64,000 bases of DNA from Clostridiaceae bacterium (GCA_012839865.1 DUMO01000019.1:1-64000); one strand, 5' to 3'; positions 26,625 to 36,027 are shown, counted from the first letter of the stretch. Program-made: numbers and translations. The notes: a model not told the origin generated them from the letters alone.

Positions 26625-28301
26625 TTAATTTATAATGTTTTCAAGCAGCTTGACACCTTTTGTACTCAAAAGATAATACATGCCATAGCTTAACAGTCCA
26701 AACACGCCTGTAATAAGCAGGAATGCCGGAACAAGGGCCAAATCTGCGAAAATCACCAAAGCTGCGGAGAGCCCTCCAAAAACCAACCCAATCAGTGTGT
26801 TTATCACTACATTAAAGTTCTGTTTCACTGCCTTTTGCTCACTGTCCCAGTCAAGCTTCGGATTCAGTAAATCCACCATTACACCGGCAAATGATATAAA
26901 AAGTGTACCTGCAATACCAGCTATAACAATAAATATTGTGACAGCAAGGTTTAACTTAAGCAAAATAGCAGCTACAATTGCAATCACAATAGCACTGATT
27001 GTGCTGAAAAACACACCGGACAGGGCCTTGGCCACTATCTGTGAGATATAACTCATGGGTAGAAATTTGGTTATATATAGGTTTTTGCCCTCCCGGGATA
27101 TTGAAGATGCTGCAATTGCATTTGCAGATGCCGCAAAAACACTTATTCCGAATGCTACAGCAAAAATTACGGTATCATTGGCGGATCTTATCATATTGAA
27201 AATTTGTTCCATGTCATTGCCCCCTGACTGCATCAAAAATGGCAGTGCCAAAAAAACCGGCCACAGAAAATTGACCAGCACGCAATTCATAAAGTAAATG
27301 GGCGTTCTGACCAAAAGCCTTATTTCCTTCATTATTACATATGATTTTATGGCTGAATTGGCTGTTACCGCTTTGTTCAATTCTTCATCGGTAACTTTTT
27401 TTCTCTTTGCCCTGGACTCTGAAATACCTACAACTCCCCTGAAATATAAATGCTCTCCTACATAAAGGAACAATAGCACTCCAATTACGGCTGTTCCTGC
27501 AAACAGCAATATGTTGATGAGCCCATTAATGTTTGTGCTGTTTGCAAGCCCCATGGCAGCAAAATATATTCCCGGGAAAATGCTGGAGGTCAGCCTGATA
27601 AGGGAATTACCGCCCTGCTGGAGCATTTGTATGAGTTTCTGAGGGTCTAAAGACCTTTGAGCAAGTCTTTGAATTGAAATATTCAACCCAATGGCAAAAA
27701 ACATGGCTACAAGTCCGCCAATCAGTATTAACCTGTCTTTGTTCCTGCCAATGGAAGTAAAAGTCATTATAACCACAACTATAATTGAACCTATTGCCAG
27801 GGGAACTACCGGAATGAGCAAAAAAACAATTAGGGAATAAATATAAAACAACGGACCTGCACCGCTTTTTATGCCATATGCCACTGTTAACGGCAACAAA
27901 AAGATACTTTCAGTAAAATACTCGTATATTACAGTAATTATAAATTTAGCGCCGATAATCTCATAAGGCTTTAAAGGCAAAGGAAGCAGGCTTTCCACAT
28001 CACTGGTAAGATAAAACGTGCTTAATACATAAAACAACCCAAAGAAAAAAATAGCAAGGGAAGCCGCTCCTGTTCCAAGGCCCAGAATTACTCCTTCCTG
28101 GCCGATAGGTGACAGGGCGTCGTACATATAAGCAAAACCCTGCCCGAAAGTTACCGCCATGGGAGTGAAGCAAGCAGCTAAAATGATAAATATCAGCAAT
28201 TGAGAACTAAAACGCTTCTTGCCTATTTTAATACCAAGCCTGGTGCCACCGGCACCGCTTTTCATCAAAACCCGCACCAGCAAAAACAATTTACTTTTCA
28301 T
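26625..28301 (-). CDS. ABC-2 type exporter membrane subunit
   Basis: A 558-aa protein with roughly 12 hydrophobic helices, starting after a basic N-terminus (RLGIKIGKKRFSSQ). Its start overlaps the end of the neighbouring ATPase gene by 11 nt, which identifies it as that ATPase's membrane partner. It resembles large clostridial ABC-2 permeases (TLTS...VESLLPLPLKPYEIIGAKF region, with the LPLKP motif of this group). The substrate is unknown. Confidence 0.85.
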   Translation of the reverse strand: MKSKLFLLVRVLMKSGAGGTRLGIKIGKKRFSSQLLIFIILAACFTPMAVTFGQGFAYMYDALSPIGQEGVILGLGTGAASLAIFFFGLFYVLSTFYLTSDVESLLPLPLKPYEIIGAKFIITVIYEYFTESIFLLPLTVAYGIKSGAGPLFYIYSLIVFLLIPVVPLAIGSIIVVVIMTFTSIGRNKDRLILIGGLVAMFFAIGLNISIQRLAQRSLDPQKLIQMLQQGGNSLIRLTSSIFPGIYFAAMGLANSTNINGLINILLFAGTAVIGVLLFLYVGEHLYFRGVVGISESRAKRKKVTDEELNKAVTANSAIKSYVIMKEIRLLVRTPIYFMNCVLVNFLWPVFLALPFLMQSGGNDMEQIFNMIRSANDTVIFAVAFGISVFAASANAIAASSISREGKNLYITKFLPMSYISQIVAKALSGVFFSTISAIVIAIVAAILLKLNLAVTIFIVIAGIAGTLFISFAGVMVDLLNPKLDWDSEQKAVKQNFNVVINTLIGLVFGGLSAALVIFADLALVPAFLLITGVFGLLSYGMYYLLSTKGVKLLENIIN

Positions 28302-29019
28302 CTTCAGTCAACTCCAGGAACATACTTTCAAGGGATGCATCTTTTTTAAACAAATCCTTCATTTCATCAATTTTGCCGCAAAACAGAACATTTCCCTTGT
28401 TTATAACCGCCACGCGGTCACATATTCTTTCAGCAACATCAAGCACATGGGTGGAGAAAAATACTGTCTTCCCGCTGTCGGCATGCTCCCTCATCATCTC
28501 CTTTAAAATGAAAGATGATTTCGGGTCAAGACCGGTCATGGGTTCATCCAGAATCCATACACTGGGATCATGTATCAGTGCTCCCATCAGTACGATCTTT
28601 TGCCGCATTCCATGGGAATATGTCTGTATTTGATCCCCCAGGGCGTCAGTCATTCCAAATCTGTTGGCCAGGTCCTCTATTCTTGCTTTTCTTTCACTTG
28701 CAGGTACATTATATACATCAGCCAAAAAATTGATATATTCAACCCCTTTAAGCCTCAGGAATATGTTTGGGTCATCGGGGACATAACCAAACTGCCTTTT
28801 GGCTTCAATGGTGTTCTTCCGGATGTCCAATCCGTTTATTCTAATGTCTCCGCTGTCAGCATTCAGTATACCGGTTATCAATTTAATGGTAGTGGTTTTA
28901 CCTGCACCATTGGGACCCAAAAACCCAAAGATCTCGCCATTATTAACTGTCATGGTCAGGTTGTTGACGGCTTTTACGGTACCGCCAAAGGTTTTACTGA
29001 CATTAGTCAATTCTATCAT
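28291..29019 (-). CDS. ABC exporter ATP-binding protein
   Basis: A 242-aa ATPase of the ABC-2 exporter class. Walker A GPNGAGKTTTIK, Q-loop FGYVPDDPNIFLRL, signature TYSHGMRQK (degenerate form usual in this class), Walker B VWILDEPMTGLD and H-loop FFSTHVLD. AAAGGAAG precedes the ATG. It is coupled to the large membrane subunit that follows. Confidence 0.94.
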   Translation of the reverse strand: MIELTNVSKTFGGTVKAVNNLTMTVNNGEIFGFLGPNGAGKTTTIKLITGILNADSGDIRINGLDIRKNTIEAKRQFGYVPDDPNIFLRLKGVEYINFLADVYNVPASERKARIEDLANRFGMTDALGDQIQTYSHGMRQKIVLMGALIHDPSVWILDEPMTGLDPKSSFILKEMMREHADSGKTVFFSTHVLDVAERICDRVAVINKGNVLFCGKIDEMKDLFKKDASLESMFLELTEDEK

Positions 29020-29165
29020 GGGTTTCTTCCTTTCTTATAAGTTTTTACTTTTTACTGTTTAAGTACCAAAACGAAAACCAATAAAGTATATTTTCCCACG
29101 CTTAAAATATTCCTGAATAATCTTTCCTTGTTGAGTCAGCATTGAAAAACAATCATGTTACAATT

Positions 29166-29828
29166 TTAACAAATTTCTGCTGTTTTTTCAACAAATATAA
29201 TCTCTCCGAATTTATCAGGTCTGTGAAAATTGGGAACATTTGTCGGACACCAGGCAGACAGCTCAACATCCCCCTTTGCCCACCTGTCGATTCTATAAAG
29301 GTTAGCCCGCCACCGGGTGTTTACAGAAGGTCCTTCTATGGAGCCAAGGATTGTTTCACTGAAGGGTATCGCGAATTCAACATCGTAAATGAATTCATTT
29401 CCCTGGCTGCCTTTCTTATGGCTCACAGCAGATTCTATAACTTTGGCTGTCCTTGCGAATGTCAGGATTTTGCCTTTAAGGTTGTTATGAATATTATAAT
29501 GAAGAAGGGTGTTGATGGGGCTTACCTCAATTTCAATATAGGTTTGCAAATCACAATCGTCATCAACAAAAATTTCAACAACTTCCTCCTGATAAATAGG
29601 GTCATTGTAACCTGTCATGGTTGCAATAATTTCATCGTCAACACACCTGAAACCAACATACAGAAAATTGTCATTCCACAGCATCATGGCAGTGGTTTCA
29701 TGTTCAGGCGCACCTCCGTCATCATTCTTTACCAGGGTCATCTTTTCAGCCTTTTCCCAGATTGGTTTGTCAAGGTTTCCATCTATCTTTATATCTTCAG
29801 AAATTCTCTTGCACTTGTATTGTTTCAT
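29166..29828 (-). CDS. CBM9-like carbohydrate-binding protein
   Basis: A 220-aa all-beta protein of the family 9 carbohydrate-binding (CBM9_1) fold: KIDGNLDKPIWEKAEKM at the start, AMMLWNDNFLYVGFRCVDDEI, EEVVEIFVDDD and TRWRANLYRIDR. No signal peptide is visible, so it is probably cytoplasmic, unlike CBM9 modules attached to secreted xylanases. It sits beside an SDR gene on the same strand with a 25-bp gap. The ligand is unknown. Confidence 0.85.
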   Translation of the reverse strand: MKQYKCKRISEDIKIDGNLDKPIWEKAEKMTLVKNDDGGAPEHETTAMMLWNDNFLYVGFRCVDDEIIATMTGYNDPIYQEEVVEIFVDDDCDLQTYIEIEVSPINTLLHYNIHNNLKGKILTFARTAKVIESAVSHKKGSQGNEFIYDVEFAIPFSETILGSIEGPSVNTRWRANLYRIDRWAKGDVELSAWCPTNVPNFHRPDKFGEIIFVEKTAEIC

Positions 29829-29853
29829 TGTATTTACCTTCTCCTTCTTCCTG

Positions 29854-30726
29854 TCAGCTTTCTTTCAAGGTAGTGAAAAATTTGTCCGGAAGCTTATTGT
29901 GCTTTGTATAGTAATCATCAATAATTTTTTCAAACATCCTGCCTGGAACAAATTTTTTGACAATCATTGAAAGTTTCTGTTCAAATTTCCCTATCGTATA
30001 CCTGAGGGCAGGTCTTGGCCTGTTAATAATTTGTGCAACCAGCCGGCCTACACCTTTAGGATCACTTCCATTGGCTTCCTCCCATTCCAGTTTGCCGGAC
30101 ACCTTTATAAATTTTTTATAATAAGGAGATGTATCAAGGCTGGCACTTTTTGAAACCTTCCTGCATTTCAGGGATCCGTCCCTATGGTCTCCGGGCTCAA
30201 TCATCACTACATTTATCCCAAAATCCTTCAATTCCATGCTCATGGACTGGGTAAGCCCTTCAATGGCAAACTTGCTCATTACATAGGGACTGTGAAAGGG
30301 TATCGGTACAACACCGGCAATGGAACTTAAATTTATTATGTACCCGTGTTTCTGCCTGCGCATATGAGGTATCGCCGCCTTGCAGACGCTTAAGGTGCCG
30401 AAAAGGTTAGTATCAATTACCTGCCTGTATTCATCAAGGCATAAATCCTCAACAGAGCCTAAAGTATAAACCGCTGCACAATTTACCAGTACATCCAGCC
30501 TTCCCTCCGTCTTTACAATATTGTCAACAAGGCTGTCCACAATGTCTGTTTTTGTAACATCCATATATACTTTCTTTAAGTTTTCATGGTCAGATCCGGT
30601 TTGCTCCCTGTAGGATCTTGCTCCCGCATATACTTTATGCCCTTCTGCCGCAAGATACTCAGCTATGGCTTTGCCTATACCGGAAGATGCCCCTGAAACC
30701 AAAACAACTTTCTTTTCATTGTCCAT
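29854..30726 (-). CDS. Short-chain dehydrogenase/reductase
   Basis: A 290-aa classical SDR. The nucleotide-binding motif is SGASSGIGKAIAEYLAAEG near residue 10, NCAAVYTLG replaces the NNAG motif, the catalytic Ser is in INLSSIAG, and YVMSK is the Tyr-x3-Lys pair. The ATG at 30726 is preferred over the longer frame because AAAGGGG lies 10 nt upstream. The C-terminal segment (KFEQKLSMIVKKFVPGRMFEKIIDDYY) is of the 17-beta-HSD-like type seen in many SDRs; the substrate is unknown. Confidence 0.92.
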   Translation of the reverse strand: MDNEKKVVLVSGASSGIGKAIAEYLAAEGHKVYAGARSYREQTGSDHENLKKVYMDVTKTDIVDSLVDNIVKTEGRLDVLVNCAAVYTLGSVEDLCLDEYRQVIDTNLFGTLSVCKAAIPHMRRQKHGYIINLSSIAGVVPIPFHSPYVMSKFAIEGLTQSMSMELKDFGINVVMIEPGDHRDGSLKCRKVSKSASLDTSPYYKKFIKVSGKLEWEEANGSDPKGVGRLVAQIINRPRPALRYTIGKFEQKLSMIVKKFVPGRMFEKIIDDYYTKHNKLPDKFFTTLKES

Positions 30727-30889
30727 AACGGAAAAACCCCTTTTACCTGTATATTTTGTAAAGAAATTATGTCCAGTAACCAAAAAGCACCTTTATTATA
30801 TCATATATGATGTTAAAATATTGCTTCAGACATGAATCAAAACTAATATTCCCATTACTGTTGCATTTATAATATTATATGCAGCTAAT

Positions 30890-30957
30890 AAAAAAAAGAA
30901 GCAGGGGGCTCGTTCTTTTGCGCCTTTTACCATAAGGCACCGAACTTCGCCTGCTTC
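30890..30957 (-). terminator. Branched terminator after the kinase gene
   Basis: On the minus strand GAAGCAGG pairs with CCTGCTTC, enclosing an inner GCCTTATGGTAAAAGGC hairpin and a GTTCG/CGAAC stem, and TTTTTTTT follows. It is longer than a simple terminator and is 40 bp past the kinase stop codon. Confidence 0.8.
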
Positions 30958-30997
30958 ACTAATTTATGAGAGCAATTGCACTGCAATTTTCTTCGTA

Positions 30998-31582
30998 TTA
31001 GGTTTCAATAACCAAATCGCTTTTTTCCATAATCCTAAACTCTTTAAAATACCTGTTTTCCATGGGTATCCATTCGTTGATGAATCTTTCAAACAGTATC
31101 GGACCATTTCTTTTTAGAATGCGTTCCCTTTGCTTTACTTCATCTGCATGCATGAATATCCTGAAATCATAAATGTCGGTAAAGTATGGGTGCATGCTGT
31201 AGCTGCCTTCAATGACATTCAATTTCCTGGGACTTACAAGTATGCAATCCCCCAATTCCTTTTTGCTGCAATCATACCTGCGGTAACTAAATGCATGACC
31301 CCTTTTCAAATTTTCAATTACTTCCTTCCCAAACCTGACATAATCCACATTTCCGCCCACCTCAGAAAGGCGTTCCGGTGTTCGAAGATCCGGTGTAAGG
31401 AAGAAATCATCCATATGAAAAAGGTTTAAATCAAAAACTTTTGCAAGTTCACCGGCCAGTGTGCTTTTACCGGCACCGCTGTTGCCTTCTATGGCAACGA
31501 TAACCTTTTCTTTGGCTTCCAGCAAGGAATTAATCCGGTTTACCAGGTCATGCTTTATCAATAAATCGCCCATGCTATTCAT
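30998..31582 (-). CDS. Uridine-kinase-like P-loop kinase
   Basis: A 194-aa P-loop kinase: Walker A IEGNSGAGKST, acidic HMDDFF motif (Mg/substrate site of the uridine kinase/phosphoribulokinase group), VIEGSYSMHPYF, and a lid region QRERILKRNGPILFERF. It overlaps the end of the ECF S-component gene by 8 nt, which suggests that it phosphorylates the imported molecule to trap it. The substrate could be a nucleoside or vitamin; sequence does not decide. Start at 31582; an ATG at 31573 is possible. Confidence 0.85.
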   Translation of the reverse strand: MNSMGDLLIKHDLVNRINSLLEAKEKVIVAIEGNSGAGKSTLAGELAKVFDLNLFHMDDFFLTPDLRTPERLSEVGGNVDYVRFGKEVIENLKRGHAFSYRRYDCSKKELGDCILVSPRKLNVIEGSYSMHPYFTDIYDFRIFMHADEVKQRERILKRNGPILFERFINEWIPMENRYFKEFRIMEKSDLVIET

Positions 31583-32108
31583 TCAATAACAGCCCTGCCC
31601 TCTTTATTGCTGCAACAATAACCGGAATTAGTACAATCTGAAGCACAATACCCGGTATTGCATTAAGAAATGCACCTGCTGCAAAAACACTCCATGTAAA
31701 AGGAATATTGCCAAGCCTGTAAACGAATATGCCCGCAATACCCCAGACTGCTCTGCCGCAAACCATTGCAATAATCAGGGCTGCATATATGAATACGTTT
31801 TTTTTGGGCATCAGTTTATATAATAATCCCGAAATACTGCCATATGTAGCCAGTTCAAAGGCCATGGCCAAAGCAAAGGGAATCATGGGCGGCATTCCAA
31901 ACACGACGCTTCTCAGTAAGGGTGTTATAAAACCTACAATAAGCCCGTATGGCCACCCAAGCAAAAAGCCGCACAACAGAACCGGTATATGCATGGGAAG
32001 CAACGCATTCCCCAGGCTCTGAATCTGTCCTGTCAGGAACGGCAGCACCAGCCCCAGAGCTATAAATATACCTGATAATACCAACTTTTTTGTTGACTGA
32101 TTTTTCAT
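31575..32108 (-). CDS. ECF transporter S-component, substrate unknown
   Basis: A 177-aa protein with about six membrane helices, of the ECF S-component type (KKLVLSGIFIALGLVLPF, LLPMHIPVLLCGFLLGWPYGLIVGFITPLLRS in blocks, FALAMAFELATYG). The ATG at 32108 has GGAGGGG 4 nt upstream; the open frame to 32348 is leader RNA, not coding. It lies behind a leader with its own promoter and terminator and is coupled to a kinase gene. It would use the shared EcfAA'T module, absent here. Confidence 0.9.
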   Translation of the reverse strand: MKNQSTKKLVLSGIFIALGLVLPFLTGQIQSLGNALLPMHIPVLLCGFLLGWPYGLIVGFITPLLRSVVFGMPPMIPFALAMAFELATYGSISGLLYKLMPKKNVFIYAALIIAMVCGRAVWGIAGIFVYRLGNIPFTWSVFAAGAFLNAIPGIVLQIVLIPVIVAAIKRAGLLLNE

Positions 32109-32268
32109 ATTACCCCTCCAAAAAAAATACCACGAAAAATAATGCCTTTCTTCAAAAAGGACACATACCTTCGTGGTATATTTGCAATTTCTTTTACTCT
32201 TTAACAAACTAACCTGCCGGTAATTCAAACCGGTATAATGCCGGCTTCTGCCGGCTGTTTTCCCGATA
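32109..32268 (-). promoter_or_regulatory. Terminator-containing 5' leader, candidate riboswitch of unknown ligand
   Basis: About 160 nt of leader lie between a sigma-A promoter and the ECF gene. Near its 5' end are a GCCGGCAGAAGCCGGC hairpin and an ACCGG...CCGG pairing. It ends in an intrinsic terminator just before the ribosome site. ATACCACGAAGGTAT offers a competing small hairpin with the terminator's 5' arm. No standard riboswitch consensus (TPP, cobalamin, FMN, SAM, purine, preQ1, folate) was recognised. Confidence 0.55.
32120..32179 (-). terminator. Attenuator terminator in ECF leader
   Basis: On the minus strand ATACCACGAA (32179-32170) pairs with TTCGTGGTAT (32136-32127), with an inner CCTTTTT/AAAGG stem, then TTTTTTTT. 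It lies 11-20 bp before the start codon of the ECF gene, so readthrough must be regulated. Confidence 0.88.
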
Positions 32269-32273
32269 AACCG

Positions 32274-32303
32274 ATTATAGCACAAATCTCCTGACTGATA
32301 CAA
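32274..32303 (-). promoter_or_regulatory. Promoter of ECF-kinase unit
   Basis: On the minus strand TTGTAT, an 18-bp spacer, and TGC-TATAAT, an extended -10 with perfect hexamer. Confidence 0.68.
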
Positions 32304-32472
32304 GCAAACATTTGTACACAGTTTGTTTACAGAAATGATTGGTATCAAGGGATAAGTTATGTGGAAGAAGTGTGGCTCTTGCCGCCGGGAATCCTTGTAT
32401 TTTTTTACATTCCATTATATAATTTATCAATAAATATCTAGTTTTTTTACATGCAAGGAGCAGGTGATATTC

Positions 32473-33717
32473 ATGTTGGAGTATACCAGCAATTTCCTGA
32501 TAGAACTTGGCATCGACAGCACTACGGCAAAAATTCTTGCCGCCGGCTTTTTCCTGGTATTAACAATCTTATTGTGCATCATGGTTGATTTTTTCGTTCA
32601 GAGGTTTCTTATAAAAGTCATAGCAAAATATATTAAAGGAAACAAAATCAAATGGGATAACTATCTTCTGGACAGAAAAGTCTTTGAAAAACTGTCCCTG
32701 ATTGTACCGGCAATAATTATTAATTTATTTGCATCAGCCTTTGGAGTACTTCAGAAGTTTGTAGAAAAAGTCTCCATGTCTTTCATTTATGTTGTGTTGA
32801 TTTTTACAATCTGTTCCCTGCTTGACGTTGCAAATGATATTTACAATACTTATCCGATATCCAAATCCAGACCAATTAAAGGAATTATTCAGGTGGTCAA
32901 GATTGCAGTCTATATTTTAATAGGTGCAGTCGTGATATCCACCCTGATTGACAAGGACCCCCTTATCCTGTTAAGCGGAATAGGTGCTTTAACGGCAGTA
33001 ACCTCCCTGGTGTTCAAAGATTCAATCCTCGGGCTTGTTGCAGGTTTCCAGTTGGCCGGGAATAATCTATTGAAGATAGGTGACTGGATTGAAATGCCCA
33101 AATACGGAGCCGACGGTTATGTTATTGATATATCACTAAACACTATAAAAGTACAGAACTTTGATAAAACAATAGTCTCCATACCTTCATACGCCCTGAT
33201 ATCAGATTCCTTCAAGAACTGGAGAGGCATGCAGGAATCCGGAGGTCGGCGCATCAAGCGGGCAATATATATAGACACCTCCAGTATTAAATTCTGCACC
33301 AGGGAAATGCTGGAAAAATTCAAGAAAATACAATATATAACAGAGTATATCCATTATAAAGAAAGAGAAATAGAAGAATATAACAAAATAAATAATGTCA
33401 ATGAAGAAATTCTTGTAAACGGCAGGCATCTTACCAATATTGGCACATTCCGGGCATATATAGAGTTTTATTTAAAAAACCATCCAAAAATTCACAAGGG
33501 ACTGATTCACATGGTGAGGCAGCTTCCGCCCTGTGAACACGGACTTCCCCTGGAAATTTATGCTTTTGTCAATGATACAAACTGGGTAAATTATGAAGGA
33601 GTACAGGCGGACATATTCGACCATGTTCTGGCGGTGGCCGGAGAATTCGATCTTAGGATTTTTCAAAGCCCTACAGGCCATGACATTCATAAAATTGGAG
33701 CAAGGCTGAATCCATGA
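32473..33717 (+). CDS. MscS family mechanosensitive channel
   Basis: A 414-aa membrane protein of the MscS superfamily, closer to the YbdG type. Several N-terminal helices are followed by the pore/beta-domain region: LILLSGIGALTAVTSLVFKDSILGLVAGFQLAGNN in blocks, then LLKIGDWIEMPKYGADGYVIDISLNTIKV and the IPSYALISDSFKNW segment. It should release solutes during osmotic downshock. The frame begins at a GTG at 32464, but the ATG at 32473 has better spacing from AAGGAG. It is divergent from the ECF unit. Confidence 0.92.
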   Translation: MLEYTSNFLIELGIDSTTAKILAAGFFLVLTILLCIMVDFFVQRFLIKVIAKYIKGNKIKWDNYLLDRKVFEKLSLIVPAIIINLFASAFGVLQKFVEKVSMSFIYVVLIFTICSLLDVANDIYNTYPISKSRPIKGIIQVVKIAVYILIGAVVISTLIDKDPLILLSGIGALTAVTSLVFKDSILGLVAGFQLAGNNLLKIGDWIEMPKYGADGYVIDISLNTIKVQNFDKTIVSIPSYALISDSFKNWRGMQESGGRRIKRAIYIDTSSIKFCTREMLEKFKKIQYITEYIHYKEREIEEYNKINNVNEEILVNGRHLTNIGTFRAYIEFYLKNHPKIHKGLIHMVRQLPPCEHGLPLEIYAFVNDTNWVNYEGVQADIFDHVLAVAGEFDLRIFQSPTGHDIHKIGARLNP

Positions 33718-33811
33718 TATGCCGTTTTTTCAGGCTTTCAGCATTTATCGCGGCCGGACTTAAATCAGAATCCGGAAACCAATGTTGAACCTTCCGGCCA
33801 AGCGAAAACAG

Positions 33812-35263
33812 CTATACTGGCACTGGTTTCTTGGCCAGTTGTTCTTTCTTTTGCGCATTCTGGTATTTAAGTACAAGTTCAACCAGCGGTTCCAGCTTCT
33901 CAAAAAATATGGCTATTAAATCTCCTTTTTGCGCTTTTTGCATTGCAAATTCCAGAGCTGCATCCTCCTTCGGGATTATGGTGATAAATTCAGGATTCAT
34001 TCCCCCCAAAATTGCCCCTTCCTTTAGAATTTCCGCCACCTCCAGGGGTTTTCTGCCCCTTAGGTCATAGTCTTCCTTAATAATTACAATGTCGAAAAAT
34101 GAGCCTGAAATCTTCCCTATTCTTAAAACATCTTCATTTTTTCTGTCTCCGGGGACTCCTATTATTCCAACGGTTCTTCCGGGATTCATACTCTTTATTC
34201 CCTCAATCGTAACCTTGTATCCCTCGATGTTATGCCCGTAATCCAGGATTACTTTGAATCCTCCCATATCATACACATTAAATCTGCCCGGATTATCCTC
34301 CGGGCTGCAGGAGAATCCGGAAAGGGTATCTTTTATGATATCGGGGGATACTTTCAAAGCCAGGCTTGCGCCAATGGCTGCCATGCCGTTCTGAATGTTA
34401 TGCTTCAGGGCTCCGTTCATTGTCGCCGGAATTTCATCAATATTCATCAATTTCAAGGCATTCCCGGCATATTCATAAAAAATGCCGTTATTTTTTACAT
34501 AAACAGCTCCCCCTCCCCTTTTAACATGCTCTGACAACCAGGGATTTTCCTTATCCATGGAAAACAGAAGTATTTTACCTTTGGCTTCATTCATAGCCTT
34601 CATAATCCAGAGGTCATCCGCATTCAGAACACTGGTGCCGTTATCCTTTACAGCCCTTATCACAATGGATTTCACCCTGAGTAATTCTTCCAGAGTATTA
34701 ACCCCGCTGGTCCCAAGATGGTCCTCCGAAAGATTCGTAAAAACACCTACATCAGCTTTGCCATATGCAATCCCGCTTCTTATAATGCCACCCCTCGCAG
34801 TTTCCAAAACGGCTGCACTAACCTTATGATGGTTCAATACCACGGCAGCACTCCTTGGGCCTGTGGTATCACCAGTCTCAATGCACTCACCGCCTATAAA
34901 AATTCCATGAGTTGTAGTAGTACCGACAATATGACCCTGAGAACTCAAAATGCGGCTTATCATGCGGGCGGTTGTGGTTTTACCGTTGGTACCGGTTATT
35001 GCAACGATAGGTATGGTAACCGGCAACCCGTTGGAAAATATTTTATCGAGTATGGATGAAGCTGTGCTTACAGTGCGTTTTAAGATTTTTGCAGATATCC
35101 ATTTTTGATTCCTGCCATAGCCAAACCTTATGAGATGGTTATTATTATCAATGCTTACAGGTATGCCTCTTTTTTCAGCTTCCCTGACAACAGCCTTTAT
35201 CATCCCATCCTTCGGATATTCCGGAGCATTCGATGTAAAGGACTCTATTATATGGGTTTCCAT
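33812..35263 (-). CDS. Stand-alone Mur ligase, cyanophycin-synthetase-derived
   Basis: A 483-aa Mur ligase-fold protein matching the C-terminal (M) half of cyanophycin synthetase, which adds Arg to the side chain of the polymer. Intact motifs: P-loop ITGTNGKTTTARM, LETARGGIIRSGI, TNLSEDHLGTSGVNTLEEL, NPGRFNVYDMGG and LDYGHNIEGY. Residues 20-70 (VVREAEKRGIPVSI...LIRFGYGRNQKW) align with the CphA linker EEARKRGIPVTR...LVRLAYGKYSR, so the gene looks like a CphA whose N-domain and most of the ATP-grasp were deleted. The ATG at 35263 has AGGAG 7 nt upstream. It may complement the defective M domain of the cphA at 36985. Confidence 0.88.
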   Translation of the reverse strand: METHIIESFTSNAPEYPKDGMIKAVVREAEKRGIPVSIDNNNHLIRFGYGRNQKWISAKILKRTVSTASSILDKIFSNGLPVTIPIVAITGTNGKTTTARMISRILSSQGHIVGTTTTHGIFIGGECIETGDTTGPRSAAVVLNHHKVSAAVLETARGGIIRSGIAYGKADVGVFTNLSEDHLGTSGVNTLEELLRVKSIVIRAVKDNGTSVLNADDLWIMKAMNEAKGKILLFSMDKENPWLSEHVKRGGGAVYVKNNGIFYEYAGNALKLMNIDEIPATMNGALKHNIQNGMAAIGASLALKVSPDIIKDTLSGFSCSPEDNPGRFNVYDMGGFKVILDYGHNIEGYKVTIEGIKSMNPGRTVGIIGVPGDRKNEDVLRIGKISGSFFDIVIIKEDYDLRGRKPLEVAEILKEGAILGGMNPEFITIIPKEDAALEFAMQKAQKGDLIAIFFEKLEPLVELVLKYQNAQKKEQLAKKPVPV

Positions 35264-35401
35264 GTTAAATCTCCTATGTGTCATTCTATTTTGACATGAT
35301 TATATTTTTATACAACCGGATTATTTTTATTAAACATTTTTTCATTTCTCTCTCACATAAACATATTGGTTTACATAACATGTATGGGAGGTGTTTTATT
35401 T

Positions 35402-35710
35402 ATGCATACACATTATTTTGCAGGAAAAACTTCTTACAACGATGACCATTGGCATAATTATAAAGGTGAAACAAGCCGCGACCCGGATGTGCCAAATCAT
35501 ACACACCGCATGTCAGGTCATACTTCCTGTGATGACGGTCATACTCATGAATACTGTTCTGTTACGGGACCTGCCATATATGTGGACGGGAAACACTATC
35601 ACATGTATTGTGGAGTTACAAAGGTTGCCGACAGGCATGTTCACAGCTATGATGCCGCAACCTCATTTTATTTTCCACCTTTATGCCAGGAAGATAAATC
35701 TTGCAAGTAA
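35402..35710 (+). CDS. YmaF family His-rich protein
   Basis: A 102-aa protein full of His in HxH patterns: MHTHYFAGKTS, HWHNYKGETS, HTHRMSGHTS, HTHEYCSVTG, HYHMYCGVTK, HVHSYDAATS, i.e. about six repeats of roughly 15 residues. This is the YmaF family, which probably binds metal; the role is unknown. GGGAGG precedes the ATG at 35402. It is divergent from the Mur ligase gene and upstream of cyanophycinase. Confidence 0.85.
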   Translation: MHTHYFAGKTSYNDDHWHNYKGETSRDPDVPNHTHRMSGHTSCDDGHTHEYCSVTGPAIYVDGKHYHMYCGVTKVADRHVHSYDAATSFYFPPLCQEDKSCK

Positions 35711-36027
35711 CTTCATTTGAAAATCACAGGGAAAAAGGAAAGCATTTGGAATCATTCCAATGATTGCAGGAATGTAAAGCATCAGAGATATATTCTTTGC
35801 TTTCCTTTTCTCAAAATAACTGTCTGCTTATGTTCTTCGTACTGAATTAACACCGGCGGCAAACATCTGATTTATTCCAGGTCAAAATAAGTCTTCATTC
35901 CGGATATAAAATAATGGCTTTCAACCAGGCTTTGTAATAATTTTGCATTTAAATGCTCATAATACTTTTCACGAGTATTTTCAAGTCTACAGGGGCAGTG
36001 ACGGTATAACTTGAAGGAGGAAAACAA
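35711..36027. other. Intergenic before cphB
   Basis: Contains the ymaF terminator hairpin (35731-35810) and then about 200 bp of AT-rich sequence that should hold the cphB promoter. No further gene is seen. Confidence 0.5.
35731..35810 (+). terminator. Hairpin after ymaF
   Basis: GAAAAAGGAAAGCA (35731-35744) pairs with TGCTTTCCTTTTC (35798-35810), with an inner TTGGAATCATTCCAA hairpin. The 3' arm is itself T-rich. Confidence 0.6.

Noticed and set aside
29142-29873. 243-codon plus-strand open frame
   Set aside because: It is antisense to the CBM9-like gene, whose protein has clear family motifs.
32280-32297. CAGTCAGGAGATTTGTGC on the minus strand resembles the cobalamin riboswitch B12 box
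   Set aside because: It lies in the spacer between the -35 and -10 of the ECF promoter, and no other part of a cobalamin aptamer (GCCACTG, upstream pairing) is present.
33752-33799. GGCCGGA/TCCGGCC inverted repeat between convergent genes
   Set aside because: 7-bp arms with a 34-nt loop and no T-run; too weak to call a terminator.
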